Notes: generated by a model from the letters alone, not told the origin. 64,000 nt of DNA from Pigmentiphaga humi (GCF_900606115.1 NZ_UWPJ01000022.1:62001-126000), one strand, 5' to 3'; shown: positions 52,952 through 63,984, numbered from the stretch's first letter. A program made the numbers and translations.

Positions 52952-54175
52952 CTACCCGCGCCGGGGGATGGGAGGCGGGCTCTTCTCGCCGGTCTTCCAC
53001 AACGCCATCCCTATCGCCAGCCCGGCGAGGTGGGTCCAGGCCAGGCCCTGGGCCGTACCGAACACCAGGGGCGCAAGCAGTCCGGAGATCAGGGCGAACA
53101 GCATCATCTGAATGAAACCCTGCATGGACGCGGCCAGCCCGCGCATCTGCGGAAACACGCTCAGGACGATGACGGTCATGCCCGGCGACGCCAGCGACAG
53201 GCCGAAGGTATAGAGCATGAACGGCAGCACCGCGTACGGCACGCGGACCGCGAACAGGCTCGTATAACAGGCGCTGATCAGCACGCCCGCGCCCATCACG
53301 CAAAAGCCCACCCGTATCATCCGCTCGGCCGGGACGCGATGGGCCAGCCGGCTGGCCACCGCCGACCCCAGCATCATTCCCCCCACCATGGGGATGAACA
53401 GCCAGCCGAAAGCGGTCTCGGGCTTGCCGAGGATGGTCATGACGTAGGCCGAGGCGGATCCGACATACAGCGGCAGCCCGGAAAACACCATGGCCACGCC
53501 GCCGGCCATGAGCATGAAGCGGCGGCTGCGCGCCGCGCGCAGGTAGTTGGCCGCGATCGGCCTAAGCCGGAATGGCGTACGCTGCTCCGCCGGCAGGGTT
53601 TCGCCGAGCACTTTCCGGCTCACTGCCCACAATGCCGCGCCGAACAAGGCCAGGAACCAGAACACCGAGCGCCATCCCAGCGCGGCCTGCAGCCATCCGC
53701 CGATGACGGGCGCGAGCGCCGGCGCCACGCCGAACACCATGGTGATCATCGCCATCATGCGCTGCGCCTCGCTGCCGCGGAAGCGGTCCTGCACCATGGC
53801 GCGGGCGATGACCATGCCGGCCCCGCCGCACAGGCCTTGCAGCACGCGCACGGCGATCAGCATCTCGATGCTGGTGGCGAGCGCCGCCAGCGCCGAAGTA
53901 AGCGTGAACAGCAGCAGCGAGACCAGCATCACGGGCCGGCGGCCGAGCGAATCGGACAACGTGCCGTAGAACAGCATCATGACGCTCATGCCGGCCATGT
54001 AGAAACTCAGGGTCTGCTGGACCGCCAGCGGCGAGGCCTGCAGCGATGCGCCGATGGCATGGAACGAGGGCAGGTAGGCATCGATGCCCAGCGGCCCGAC
54101 CATGGTCAGCAGCGCCAGCACGACAGTCAGGGCAAGAGTGGGCATGGAGGACGCCAAACAGGGAAAACCTGCCAT
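52952..54175 (-). CDS. Bcr/CflA-type MFS multidrug transporter
   Basis: This 407-residue inner-membrane antiporter has 12 hydrophobic segments. The DHA1/Bcr-CflA features GTLSDSLGRRPVMLV (motif A) and RVLQGLCGGAGMVIARAMVQ DRF-type region are clear, together with GVAPALAPVIGGWLQ (motif C). The ATG at 54173-54175 is chosen because of GGGAAACGGG upstream; a second ATG ten codons in is possible. It diverges from the PcaQ-like gene. The drug or metabolite exported is unknown. Confidence 0.9.
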   Translation of the reverse strand: MAGFPCLASSMPTLALTVVLALLTMVGPLGIDAYLPSFHAIGASLQASPLAVQQTLSFYMAGMSVMMLFYGTLSDSLGRRPVMLVSLLLFTLTSALAALATSIEMLIAVRVLQGLCGGAGMVIARAMVQDRFRGSEAQRMMAMITMVFGVAPALAPVIGGWLQAALGWRSVFWFLALFGAALWAVSRKVLGETLPAEQRTPFRLRPIAANYLRAARSRRFMLMAGGVAMVFSGLPLYVGSASAYVMTILGKPETAFGWLFIPMVGGMMLGSAVASRLAHRVPAERMIRVGFCVMGAGVLISACYTSLFAVRVPYAVLPFMLYTFGLSLASPGMTVIVLSVFPQMRGLAASMQGFIQMMLFALISGLLAPLVFGTAQGLAWTHLAGLAIGMALWKTGEKSPPPIPRRG

Positions 54176-54332
54176 TTTACCCGTTTCCCGGCGGGAAAGT
54201 AAGGGAAAACCCTCGGATATCGGACCAAACCGCCATGGCGGTTCTTCCCGACACGGCGCGCCGGGGCCTCCTCCCTGGCGGCCCCGGCGCGCAGGCCGTA
54301 CCATCACGGCTTTGTCCGCCGGCCCGCTCCGC

Positions 54333-56142
<1,810 letters not shown>

Positions 56143-56158
56143 TCGAGGACCGCAGACC

Positions 56159-56800
56159 ATGAGCACCCAAATCACCTTCCTGCCCGAAACCGCCTCGCAG
56201 ACCGGCGGCCCGTACGTCCACATCGGCCTGGCGCCCAAGCAGGCCGGCTTCGACATCTTCGAGAACAACTTCGGCCCCGACCTGGTCAAGCCCGAGACCG
56301 AGGGCGAGCGCGTCCGCCTGGAAGGCCAGGTGTACGACGGCAGCGGCACCGTGCTGCGCGACGTGCTGATCGAGATCTGGCAGGCCAACGCCGCCGGCAA
56401 GTACGCCCATCCGGCCGACACGCAGGACAAGCCCATCGACCCCGCCTTCCGCGGCTGGGGCCGCACCGGCGCCGACTTCGACACCGGCTTCTACAGCTTC
56501 GAGACCATCAAGCCGGGCCCCGTCGCCGGCGCCCGGCCCGGTACCGTGCAGGCCCCGCACATCTGCCTGGTGCTGTTCGCCCGCGGCATCAACATCGGCC
56601 TGCACACCCGCGTGTATTTCGAAGACGAAGCCGAGGCCAACGCCAAGGATCCGATCATCAACGGCATCGAATGGGAAGTGCGCCGCGACACGCTGATCGC
56701 CAAGCGCGAAGAGCGCGACGGCAAGGCGGTGTACCGCTTCGACATCCGCATCCAGGACACGCCCGACGGCGGCAAGGAAACGGTGTTCTTCGACGTGTGA
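56159..56800 (+). CDS. pcaG: Protocatechuate 3,4-dioxygenase alpha subunit
   Basis: This is the 213-residue alpha subunit, structurally homologous to PcaH but without metal ligands. Typical features are TASQTGGPYVHIGLAPK at the N-terminus, QANAAGKYAHPAD and TGFYSFETIKPGPV, and a C-terminal VYRFDIRIQDTPDGGKETVF. Start ATG at 56159 with GGACC upstream. Co-transcribed with pcaH. An inverted repeat after the stop terminates both this and the convergent LysR gene. Confidence 0.95.
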   Translation: MSTQITFLPETASQTGGPYVHIGLAPKQAGFDIFENNFGPDLVKPETEGERVRLEGQVYDGSGTVLRDVLIEIWQANAAGKYAHPADTQDKPIDPAFRGWGRTGADFDTGFYSFETIKPGPVAGARPGTVQAPHICLVLFARGINIGLHTRVYFEDEAEANAKDPIINGIEWEVRRDTLIAKREERDGKAVYRFDIRIQDTPDGGKETVFFDV

Positions 56801-56813
56801 GGAAATCGCCGCG

Positions 56814-56837
56814 CATGGCCCGCCGGCGCGGGCCATG
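56814..56837. terminator. Hairpin between convergent pcaG and LysR gene
   Basis: CATGGCCCG (56814-56822) pairs perfectly with CGGGCCATG (56829-56837) around 6 bases, in the 48-base gap between stops. Confidence 0.7.
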
Positions 56838-56848
56838 GATGCCCTGCT

Positions 56849-57730
56849 TCACCGCACCATGCGCGGTACGCACTCCACGAAGCGGTCCGCCATCATCGGC
56901 TTGGACTGCGGCCGCCAAATCACCGAGATATCCAGCGTAGGCAGGGTAGCGGGCGTCACGCGGCAATACCGGACGCCCTGGAAGGCCACGCGCCGCGCCG
57001 AACTCGGCATCAGCGCGACGCCCAGTCCCGCGGCGACGCATGAAAGCATCGTCAAGCCGCGATGCGCCTCTTGCACGATCAAGGGCTCGATGCCCTCGCG
57101 CCGCAGCGCATACAAAGTGCGCGCGCGCACGGCGCCCTCGGTCTCGGGGGCGAGAATCAGGCCCCTGCGAGAGATGGCCTCGAGCGTGACCTCATCCTCG
57201 CCCCGGGCGAAATCCTCCGGCACGACCGCGAGCAGCGGTTCGCTCGACACCAGCATCGCACGCACCAGCCGCGTGGAGGAGATGGGAGAGCGGGTGAAGC
57301 CGACGTCGATCTGCCCTTCGCGCAGCGCGGCCAACTGCTCGGTGCTGTTAATCTCGCGCAGGTCGACGGACACATTCGGATAGCGGGCCCGGAATGCGGC
57401 AAGCGTCCTGGGCAGGACCTCGTACAGCGCCGAACTGATGAAGCCCGCCACGACCCGGCCGGACTGCCCGGCGGCCAGCCGCTGGCCCAGCGAGGCGAGC
57501 CCCTCCACCTGAGCCAGCACCTGGACGGCCTCGTCCAGCCACAGCCTGCCCGCATCGGTAGCGGCCACGCCGCGCCGCGAGCGCTTGAAGAGGCGCATGC
57601 CCAGCATTTTTTCGGCCTGGCTCAGCGCCAGGCTGAGCGCGGGCTGCGCCAGGCCCAGCCCCAGGGCGGCGGCGCTGATGCTGCCGGCCCGGTCGATCGC
57701 CACCAGTTGCCTGAGCGTTTTGGCTTCCAT
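56849..57730 (-). CDS. LysR-family regulator of the adjacent SDR/PrpF/Bug cluster
   Basis: This 293-residue regulator has an N-terminal HTH (MEAKTLRQLVAIDRAGSISA, then AQPALSLALSQAEKMLG) and a substrate-binding domain with the usual two lobes. It is divergent from the SDR gene with 90 bases between starts, which contain a perfect palindrome (57743-57758). This is the standard layout for a LysR activator of a catabolic operon. The effector is unknown. Confidence 0.9.
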   Translation of the reverse strand: MEAKTLRQLVAIDRAGSISAAALGLGLAQPALSLALSQAEKMLGMRLFKRSRRGVAATDAGRLWLDEAVQVLAQVEGLASLGQRLAAGQSGRVVAGFISSALYEVLPRTLAAFRARYPNVSVDLREINSTEQLAALREGQIDVGFTRSPISSTRLVRAMLVSSEPLLAVVPEDFARGEDEVTLEAISRRGLILAPETEGAVRARTLYALRREGIEPLIVQEAHRGLTMLSCVAAGLGVALMPSSARRVAFQGVRYCRVTPATLPTLDISVIWRPQSKPMMADRFVECVPRMVR

Positions 57731-57742
57731 AACTCAGAAAAT

Positions 57743-57758
57743 ATGAATCCATATTCAT
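57743..57758. promoter_or_regulatory. Operator-like palindrome between divergent LysR and SDR genes
   Basis: ATGAAT (57743-57748) and ATTCAT (57753-57758) form a perfect dyad with a 4-base spacer, in the AT-rich part of the divergent promoter, 12 bases before the LysR start. Confidence 0.6.
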
Positions 57759-57820
57759 GGGATTATGCAAAAGCTCGGCATCGCTGACTACTATCCCTAC
57801 ACGACGAGCAAGGAGAACGC

Positions 57821-58576
57821 ATGGATCTGCAGTTGCGCGACCGCACCGCGGTCGTTACCGGCGCCAGCCAGGGCATAGGCAAGGCCACGGCCATCGGCCT
57901 GGCCGCCCAAGGCGTGCGCGTCGCCCTGGTGGCGCGCCGCCGGCCGCTGCTGGAAGAAATCGCCGCCGGCATCGAAGCCGCGGGCGGCCCCGCGCCCCAC
58001 ATCATCGAGGCCGATCTCTACCAGGAATCCGCGGTCGACCATATCGTGCAATCGGCCCAGGCGGCCTTCGGCCACGTCGACATCGTGGTCAACGCGGGCG
58101 GCGGCAGCCGGCCGCTGGACTTCGACGCCGGGCCCGATCTCTGGATGGAAGGAATGACGCTCAATTTCTTCCGCCTGCGCGAACTGACCCAGGCCCTCGT
58201 CCCGGGCATGCGCAAGCAGCGCTGGGGCCGGGTGGTCAATATCACCGGCACGTCCGAGCCCAAGATACTGAACGCCGCCTTCAGCGCGAAAGCCGCCGTG
58301 CACGTCTGGGCCAAAGGTCTGTCGCGCCTGGTCGCGGCCGACAACGTTACGGTCAACTGCCTGCAGCCGGGGCGCATTCGCAGCGAGCAGATGAAGCTGC
58401 GCTACCCCACCGAGGAAAGCGAACTGGAATTCGCCCGCCAGGAGATTCCCGCCGGACGCTTCGGCGAGGCCGAGGAACTGGCCAACCTGGCGGTGTTCCT
58501 CTGCTCGCAGCGCGCCTCCTACGTCACCGGCACCGTCATCCCCGTCGACGGCGGCATGTCGCGCTTCGCGTTCTGA
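57821..58576 (+). CDS. SDR-family oxidoreductase lacking the usual YxxxK Tyr
   Basis: This 251-residue Rossmann-fold protein has the cofactor motif TGASQGIG at residues 13-20, NAGGG at 91-95 and a Ser at about 145 (ITGTS). The conserved active-site Lys is Lys157 (KAAV), but the residue four before it is Ala153 rather than Tyr (NAAFSAKAAV), so the catalytic Tyr is absent. A subfamily of such atypical SDRs exists, so this may be natural. RBS GGAG lies about 9 bases before the ATG. First gene of the cluster with the PrpF-like protein; substrate unknown. Confidence 0.88.
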   Translation: MDLQLRDRTAVVTGASQGIGKATAIGLAAQGVRVALVARRRPLLEEIAAGIEAAGGPAPHIIEADLYQESAVDHIVQSAQAAFGHVDIVVNAGGGSRPLDFDAGPDLWMEGMTLNFFRLRELTQALVPGMRKQRWGRVVNITGTSEPKILNAAFSAKAAVHVWAKGLSRLVAADNVTVNCLQPGRIRSEQMKLRYPTEESELEFARQEIPAGRFGEAEELANLAVFLCSQRASYVTGTVIPVDGGMSRFAF

Positions 58577-58589
58577 GACCGAGGCAGCC

Positions 58590-59810
58590 ATGTCCAGCCA
58601 CAGCGCGAACCAGGCATCCGGCCACGCCGACGCCGCATGGTGGAAGCGCATCCGCCGCCGCGGCGACCAGATCGGCATTCCCTGCGTGTTCATGCGCGCC
58701 GGCACCAGCCGGGGCGCCTTCCTGCGCGAAGAAGATCTGCCCGCCGACCCCGGGTTGCGCGAGAAGCTGATCCTCGCCATCTATGGCAGCCCGGACTTCC
58801 GCCAGATAGACGGACTGGGCGGCGCGACCTCGCTCACCAGCAAGGTCGCGATCATCGGCCCGCCCACCCGGCCTGACGCCGACGTGGACTACACCTTCGG
58901 CCAGGTGCGCATCGACGAGGCGCGGGTCGACTTCAAGGGCAACTGCGGCAACATCTCGTCCGGCATCGGCCCCTTCGCGATCGAAGAGGGGCTCGTGCCC
59001 GCCGCCGGCCCGGTTACGGCGGTACGCATCCACCTGACCAATTCGCGCGCGCTGCTGGTGGCCGAAGTCCCGGTGGCCGACGGCATCTGCCCCGTGCAGG
59101 GAGACGCCCGCGTCGCCGGCGTGCCCGGCAGCGGCGCCCCCATCGTGCTGGACTGGGCCGACGTGGGCGGCACGCTGGGACGCGGGCTGCTGCCCACCGG
59201 CCGGGTCCGCGAATGCCTGTCGACGGCCACGGGCGAAATCGAAGTGTCCATCGTCGACGCCGGCAACGTGACGGCTTTCGTGCGTCCCTCGGACCTGGGC
59301 TTTCGCGCGCCGGAATTCCCCACCCAGCGATTCGATGCCGATGCGCTGGCGCGCATCGAAGCCGTACGCGACGCCGCCGCCCTGCGCCTGGGCATGATCG
59401 AGCCGGGCCAGCGCGCGGCGGACGTGACGCCCACCATTCCCAAGCTCTACATGGTCGATGCGCCGTACGACTACGTGGACGCCAACGGCCGCTCCGTAGC
59501 CGCCAGCGACTACGACCTGCTGGGCCGCGGCATGAGCATGGGCACGCCGCATGCGGCCTATGCCGGCACCGTGGCCGTCTGCACCGGCGCGGCCGCGCTC
59601 ATCGACGGCACGCTGGTGAACGAGGTTGCGCGCCCGCCCGGCAGGCGCGGCGGCCGCCTGCGCATCGGGCACCCGATGGGCATTCTCGACATCGACGCGC
59701 GGGTCGGCCAGGCCGGTTCCGCGCCGATCCTGGAACGCGCCGCGGTGGTCCGCACCGCGCGCCGCATCATGGAAGGCATCGTCTACGTACCGATGAATCG
59801 ATTGTCCTGA
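58590..59810 (+). CDS. PrpF-family isomerase/tautomerase (4-oxalomesaconate tautomerase-like)
   Basis: This 406-residue cytoplasmic protein is of the PrpF/DUF453 family (diaminopimelate-epimerase fold, two halves). PrpF hallmarks are PCVFMRAGTSRGAFLREEDL, LGGATSLTSKVAII, DFKGNCGNISSGIGPFAIEEG with the active-site Cys in NCGN, and the C-terminal IGHPMGILDIDARV. Members isomerise aconitate-type acids or tautomerise 4-oxalomesaconate. It is 13 bases from the SDR gene. pcaHG lie nearby but belong to another aromatic branch, so the link is not proven. Confidence 0.9.
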   Translation: MSSHSANQASGHADAAWWKRIRRRGDQIGIPCVFMRAGTSRGAFLREEDLPADPGLREKLILAIYGSPDFRQIDGLGGATSLTSKVAIIGPPTRPDADVDYTFGQVRIDEARVDFKGNCGNISSGIGPFAIEEGLVPAAGPVTAVRIHLTNSRALLVAEVPVADGICPVQGDARVAGVPGSGAPIVLDWADVGGTLGRGLLPTGRVRECLSTATGEIEVSIVDAGNVTAFVRPSDLGFRAPEFPTQRFDADALARIEAVRDAAALRLGMIEPGQRAADVTPTIPKLYMVDAPYDYVDANGRSVAASDYDLLGRGMSMGTPHAAYAGTVAVCTGAAALIDGTLVNEVARPPGRRGGRLRIGHPMGILDIDARVGQAGSAPILERAAVVRTARRIMEGIVYVPMNRLS

Positions 59811-59818
59811 GATGAGAG

Positions 59819-59897
59819 CCCCCCCCCTACGCGCTGACGCGCGCCCCCCCAGGGGGCGGCACTGGCGGACCGGCAAAGCCGGATCCGCTGTGCCCTG
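59819..59897. repeat. Dispersed chromosomal hairpin repeat, copy C
   Basis: This is in the same orientation as copy B. The identical 20-base core is at 59867-59886 and the flank CCCCCCCTACGCGCTGACGC resembles that of copy B. It sits between the PrpF-like and Bug-family genes and may separate them transcriptionally. Confidence 0.8.
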
Positions 59898-59982
59898 GAT
59901 CGGGTGGCGTACTGTCATGCGATGCGGGTGATGCGCAGCGCCATGAAAAACTGATCGGGAAAAACCGGCTGGAGGAGACACC

Positions 59983-60966
59983 ATGAAAGCAAGCAAGCGC
60001 AAGGCCCTGGCCTATGCGGCGGCCGCGGCCGCCTCGTGCCTGTTCAACCCGCCCGCCCTCGGCGCCGACGCGTATCCCGACAAGCCGATACGCATGGTCG
60101 TGCCGCTGCCGCCGGGCGGCGGCGGCGATTTCCTGGTGCGGCTGCTGGGGGAACACCTGAGCAAGGAATTGGGACAGACCATCGTCATCGAGAACAAGGG
60201 CGGAGCCGGCGGCAGCATCGGCGCCCAGTACGTCGCCCAGGCCGCGCCCGACGGCTACACGCTGGTGTTCGCCTATACGGCCTCCCACAGCATCAACCCG
60301 GCCATCTCCAAGCTGCCCTACGACCCGCTGGAAGACTTCACGCCCGTGGCCCTGGTCGCGCTCGCGCCCAACATGCTGGTGGTCAACCCGGGGGTGCCGG
60401 CCAAATCGGTGCAGGAACTCATCGCGCTCGCCAAGCAACAGCCGGGCAAGCTGCGCTATGCGTCGGCCGGCACGGGCAGCGCGCCGCATATGTCGGGCGA
60501 GCTGTTCAATCACATGGCCGGCACGACCATGGTGCACGTCCCCTACAAAGGCTCCGGCCCGGCCATGAACGACGTGATCGCGGGACACCTCGAACTGACC
60601 TTCGCCAGCCTGCCCGCCGGCCTGCCGCACGCCAAGGCCGGCTCGGTGCGCATGCTGGGCGTCACGGGCAGCAAGCGCGCCACGCTGCTGCCCGAGCTGC
60701 CCACCATCGCGGAGTCGGGCCTGCCCGGCTTCGATACCGACCAGTGGTACGGCGTGCTCGGCCCCAAAGGCCTGCCGGCCAATGTGGTCGCCACGCTGAA
60801 CAAAGCCATCACGGCGGCGCTCCGTTCGCCCGACCTGCTCGAGAAGGCGTCCAAGCAGGGTTTCGAAATCACCCCCGGCACGCCGGACCAGCTCGCCCGC
60901 CACATGCGGGCGGAAACCGCGAAATGGAAGAAAGTGGCCGCCGACGCCAACATCCAGGTCAACTGA
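59983..60966 (+). CDS. Bug/TctC-family periplasmic solute-binding protein
   Basis: This 327-residue periplasmic receptor belongs to the Bug family, enormously expanded in Bordetella and relatives. It has a signal peptide ending NPPALGADA, then YPDKPIRMVVPLPPGGGGD, GGAGGSIGAQYVAQAAPDGY and the VPYKGSGPAMNDVIAGHLEL segment. Such proteins bind carboxylic acids (for example citrate, glutamate, nicotinate). The position after the SDR and PrpF-like genes suggests uptake of the acid they handle. GGAGG lies 9 bases before the ATG. A TctAB membrane partner is not next to it. Confidence 0.92.
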   Translation: MKASKRKALAYAAAAAASCLFNPPALGADAYPDKPIRMVVPLPPGGGGDFLVRLLGEHLSKELGQTIVIENKGGAGGSIGAQYVAQAAPDGYTLVFAYTASHSINPAISKLPYDPLEDFTPVALVALAPNMLVVNPGVPAKSVQELIALAKQQPGKLRYASAGTGSAPHMSGELFNHMAGTTMVHVPYKGSGPAMNDVIAGHLELTFASLPAGLPHAKAGSVRMLGVTGSKRATLLPELPTIAESGLPGFDTDQWYGVLGPKGLPANVVATLNKAITAALRSPDLLEKASKQGFEITPGTPDQLARHMRAETAKWKKVAADANIQVN

Positions 60967-60990
60967 ACGCGGCGACGGCGGCATGGCGCG

Positions 60991-63282
60991 CTACGCGTTC
61001 TGATCGGCCGGCAGGCCGGACGCGCCGTCGAACGCCGCGGCGCCCCGCCGATCCGCCACGCCCAGCACGATTTGCAGCGCCACGGCCACGGCGCCGACGA
61101 TGAACACGATGTCGCCGAAGGTGCGCACCCACCGGAGCGTCTGCAGCAGGGGCTGCTGCATGAAGGCTTCGCTGCGCGCATACCAGAGGCCGTGCTCGAC
61201 GCTGGCCTGGAACTGGATGATGCCGATCGGCAGCAGGCTGGTGAACACCATCAGCGCCAGCCCCGCGTTGAGCCACCAGAATGCGGTCTTCATCAGCCCG
61301 TCGTGCAGGCGGTAGTGCGGCCGCACGTAGCGCAGCACCAGCAGCGCGAATCCCAGCGCCAGGAAGCCGTAGACGCCGAACAGGGCGGTGTGCGCATGCA
61401 CCGGCGTGGTGTTCAGCCCCTGCACGTAGTACAGCGAAATGGGCGGATTGATCATGAAGCCGAACACGCCCGCGCCCAGCATGTTCCAGAAGGCCACCGC
61501 GACGAAGCACATCAGCGGCCAGCGCAGGTTCTCCATCCACGGCGCGCGGGCGCGCAGGCGCCAGTTCTCCCAGGCTTCGTGGCCCAGCACGATCAGCGGC
61601 ACCACTTCCAGCGCGGAAAAACTGGCGCCCACGGCCATGACCGGCGTGGTCGTGCCGGAGAAGTACAGGTGGTGGAAAGTGCCAGGCACGCCGCCCAGCA
61701 GGAATAGCGACGCCGACGCCAGGCTGGCCGTCGTCGCCATCGGCCGCGACACCAGCCCCAGCGTGGAGAAGACGAAGGCCAGCGCCGTCGTCGCAAAGAC
61801 CTCGAAGAAGCCCTCCACCCACAGGTGCACGACCCACCAGCGCCAATATTCCATGACAGACAGGTGGGTGCGCTCGCCATAGAACAGGCCCGCGCCGTAG
61901 AACAGGCCGATGGCCACGACCGAGGCGGTCAGCAGCGCCAGCAGGTTGCGGTCGCTGCCCGGCGTCGTCAGCGCGGGCCAGATGGCGCGCGCCATCAGCA
62001 CCAGCCAGAAGGCGATGCCGGCAAACTTGCCGATCTGCCACAGCCGGCCCAGGTCCACGTACTCGTAGCCCTGGTGGCCCAGCCAGAAATTCCATTCAGG
62101 CGGCATGACCTGGGCGATGGCGAAGTAGTTGCCCACGAACGAGCCGACCACCACCACGACCAGCGCCCAGAACAGCACGTCCACGCCCAGGCGCTGGTAG
62201 CGCGGATCCTTGCCGCCGTTGATCAGCGGGGCCAGGAACAGGCCCGCCGCCAGGAAGCCGGTGGCGATCCAGAACAGCGCGGCCTGGATGTGCCAGGTGC
62301 GCACCAGCGAATAGGGAAACCACTGCGACACATCGATGCCGTAGAAGCCCTGGCCTTCCAGCGTGTAGTGCGCGGTGAAGCCGCCGATGAAGACCTGGAA
62401 CACGAACAGCGCCGCGATCAGGAACAGGTATTTGCCCAGCGCGCGCTGCGACGGCGTGAGCGCGAACGCGGTCAGCGGATCCTGCGCGCCGGACGCGGGC
62501 GGCGCCTCGTCGTGCCGGCGCAGGAAGGACCAGGCCCAGACCAGGAAGCCTATCCCCGCCAGCAGGACCACGATGCTGGCGATGGACCAGACGATGTTCT
62601 CGGTGCTGGGAGCGTTGCCGACCAGCGGCTCGTGCGGCCAGTTGTTGGTGTAGGTCACCTTCTGCCCGGGCCGCTCGGTGGCCGCGGCCCACGCCGTCCA
62701 GAAGAAGAATTCCGTCATGCGCGTACGCCGCTCGGCGCTGGGCAGCGTGTTCTCCTTCATCGCGAAATGTTCGCGGGTCGTGCGCAGTTCGGGCGCATCC
62801 GAGAACAGCCGCGCGTAGTAGTCCGCCGTCCGGGCCATGGCGGCGGCCCGGCGCGCCGAGACCACCAGCGCGCCGCTGTCCGGCTGCGGGCGGTTGCTCC
62901 GGTACTCGGCCTGCAGCGCGGCGCGCAGTTGCATCTGCTGCCCAGGCTCCAGCGCGGCATAAGGACTGCCGTACGCCTCGTGGGCCGCGAGATCGAGCCA
63001 TGCCGTGGCCTCCCGGTGCAGCCAGTCGGCCGTCCAGTCCGGCGCCTGGTAGGCGCCGTGCCCCCAGATGGAGCCGAGCTGCATGCCGCCGACCGATTGC
63101 CAGGCGGTCTGCCCTTCCAGGATGTCGTCGTGCGTGAAGAGCACCTCGCCGTCGGCGGCCTGAACCTGCGCGGGAATGGGCGGCGCCTCGCGATAGACTT
63201 CGGCGCCGAAATACCCCAATAGCGAAAAAGTGACCGCCAGGACGGCGACCAGGATGAACCAGTGTTTGCGGTAAGGACCCAT
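60991..63282 (-). CDS. norZ: Quinol-dependent nitric oxide reductase (qNor)
   Basis: This 763-residue inner-membrane enzyme reduces NO to N2O with electrons from quinol. The first 225 residues are the periplasmic extension fused to NorB in qNOR. The haem and non-haem iron ligands are visible: His in RTWHIQAALFW, His and Glu in VVHLWVEGFFE, His-His in GTFHHLYF, and His-x-His in VHAHTALFGVYG. GAGG lies 10 bases before the ATG at 63280-63282. It follows ytfE by 23 bases. Without other denitrification genes in view it is probably for NO detoxification. Confidence 0.95.
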   Translation of the reverse strand: MGPYRKHWFILVAVLAVTFSLLGYFGAEVYREAPPIPAQVQAADGEVLFTHDDILEGQTAWQSVGGMQLGSIWGHGAYQAPDWTADWLHREATAWLDLAAHEAYGSPYAALEPGQQMQLRAALQAEYRSNRPQPDSGALVVSARRAAAMARTADYYARLFSDAPELRTTREHFAMKENTLPSAERRTRMTEFFFWTAWAAATERPGQKVTYTNNWPHEPLVGNAPSTENIVWSIASIVVLLAGIGFLVWAWSFLRRHDEAPPASGAQDPLTAFALTPSQRALGKYLFLIAALFVFQVFIGGFTAHYTLEGQGFYGIDVSQWFPYSLVRTWHIQAALFWIATGFLAAGLFLAPLINGGKDPRYQRLGVDVLFWALVVVVVGSFVGNYFAIAQVMPPEWNFWLGHQGYEYVDLGRLWQIGKFAGIAFWLVLMARAIWPALTTPGSDRNLLALLTASVVAIGLFYGAGLFYGERTHLSVMEYWRWWVVHLWVEGFFEVFATTALAFVFSTLGLVSRPMATTASLASASLFLLGGVPGTFHHLYFSGTTTPVMAVGASFSALEVVPLIVLGHEAWENWRLRARAPWMENLRWPLMCFVAVAFWNMLGAGVFGFMINPPISLYYVQGLNTTPVHAHTALFGVYGFLALGFALLVLRYVRPHYRLHDGLMKTAFWWLNAGLALMVFTSLLPIGIIQFQASVEHGLWYARSEAFMQQPLLQTLRWVRTFGDIVFIVGAVAVALQIVLGVADRRGAAAFDGASGLPADQNA

Positions 63283-63305
63283 CGATGACCTCGTCGTGGA
63301 TGCGT

Positions 63306-63839
63306 TCAATGACGTGACGGCCAGCCGGCCGCGGCTTCGAACAACACATTGTTTTCCAGGTGGATGTGCGCCATGAGATCGTCCCGGAATAGGCGCAGCC
63401 CCCGGTACAGCGCCTGCCATGTCGCGCACGCCCCGGCGGGCGGGATGGCATCGCCGGTCAGCGCGGCCAGTTCGCGCAGCGCCTCGCGGTGCTGATCGTG
63501 CTCGAGCCGCATGACGGCGATCGGAGCGGCGGCCATCGCGCCATGGCCGCGCGAGATCATGGGGAACAGTATCTGTTCTTCTTTGCGCATGTGGCTTTCC
63601 AGTTCCTGCTGCATCGCCCGCAGCCGGTCGGCGAGCCCCGCGGGACAATCGGGCCGCTCGCCGTGCACCTGTTCGACCTTGGCCGCCAGAGCGATCAACT
63701 CGGGCAGCTGCTGGCGATGGCGCTCGTGATAGCGCCGCAGGATGTGGTCGATCAGGTCGGAGGCCGGCCGGTTGCGCCAGTCTTCGTCGCCGGGAACGGC
63801 GCGAGGCGGCGTGGGCGGGGATTGGTCCAGCACGTTCAT
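63306..63839 (-). CDS. ytfE: YtfE/RIC-type di-iron hemerythrin-like protein
   Basis: This 177-residue cytoplasmic protein has the His/Glu pattern of the RIC di-iron domain: ILRRYHERHRQQLPEL, HMRKEEQILFP, EHDQH and HIHLENNVLF. Such proteins repair NO- or peroxide-damaged iron-sulfur clusters. The N-terminal ScdA/DUF542 domain of E. coli YtfE (220 residues) is missing. AGGAG (63846-63850) precedes the ATG at 63837-63839. A sigma-54 promoter and three NorR sites lie just upstream, so ytfE-norZ form an NO-induced operon. Confidence 0.9.
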   Translation of the reverse strand: MNVLDQSPPTPPRAVPGDEDWRNRPASDLIDHILRRYHERHRQQLPELIALAAKVEQVHGERPDCPAGLADRLRAMQQELESHMRKEEQILFPMISRGHGAMAAAPIAVMRLEHDQHREALRELAALTGDAIPPAGACATWQALYRGLRLFRDDLMAHIHLENNVLFEAAAGWPSRH

Positions 63840-63870
63840 GGTTTTCTCCTCGAATCCTGTTTTCTTCCGA

Positions 63871-63885
63871 GCGAAAACCGTGCCG
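63871..63885 (-). promoter_or_regulatory. Sigma-54 promoter of ytfE-norZ
   Basis: The minus-strand sequence CGGCACGGTTTTCGC has GG and GC separated by 10 bases, the -24/-12 pattern of sigma-54 promoters (TGGCACG-N4-TTGC), with GG at 63883-63884 and GC at 63871-63872. It lies about 30 bases upstream of the ytfE start and 40 bases from the nearest NorR site, as expected for an enhancer-dependent promoter. Confidence 0.7.
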
Positions 63886-63924
63886 GTTTTTTCCCCTTTA
63901 ATAACAAGGACTTGGAGAGATAAG

Positions 63925-63981
63925 GGTAAATCAGACCCGATTGTTTTGAGGTACTATCAACCTGATCAGGTAGAAATCACC
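63925..63981. promoter_or_regulatory. Three NorR-type enhancer sites GGT-N7-ACC
   Basis: Exact GGT-N7-ACC sites lie at 63925-63937, 63950-63962 and 63969-63981. NorR of E. coli binds three sites with the GT-N7-AC core upstream of norVW. Finding three perfect copies within 57 bases upstream of an NO-reductase operon is strong evidence for NorR control. Confidence 0.8.
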
Positions 63982-63984
63982 CTC

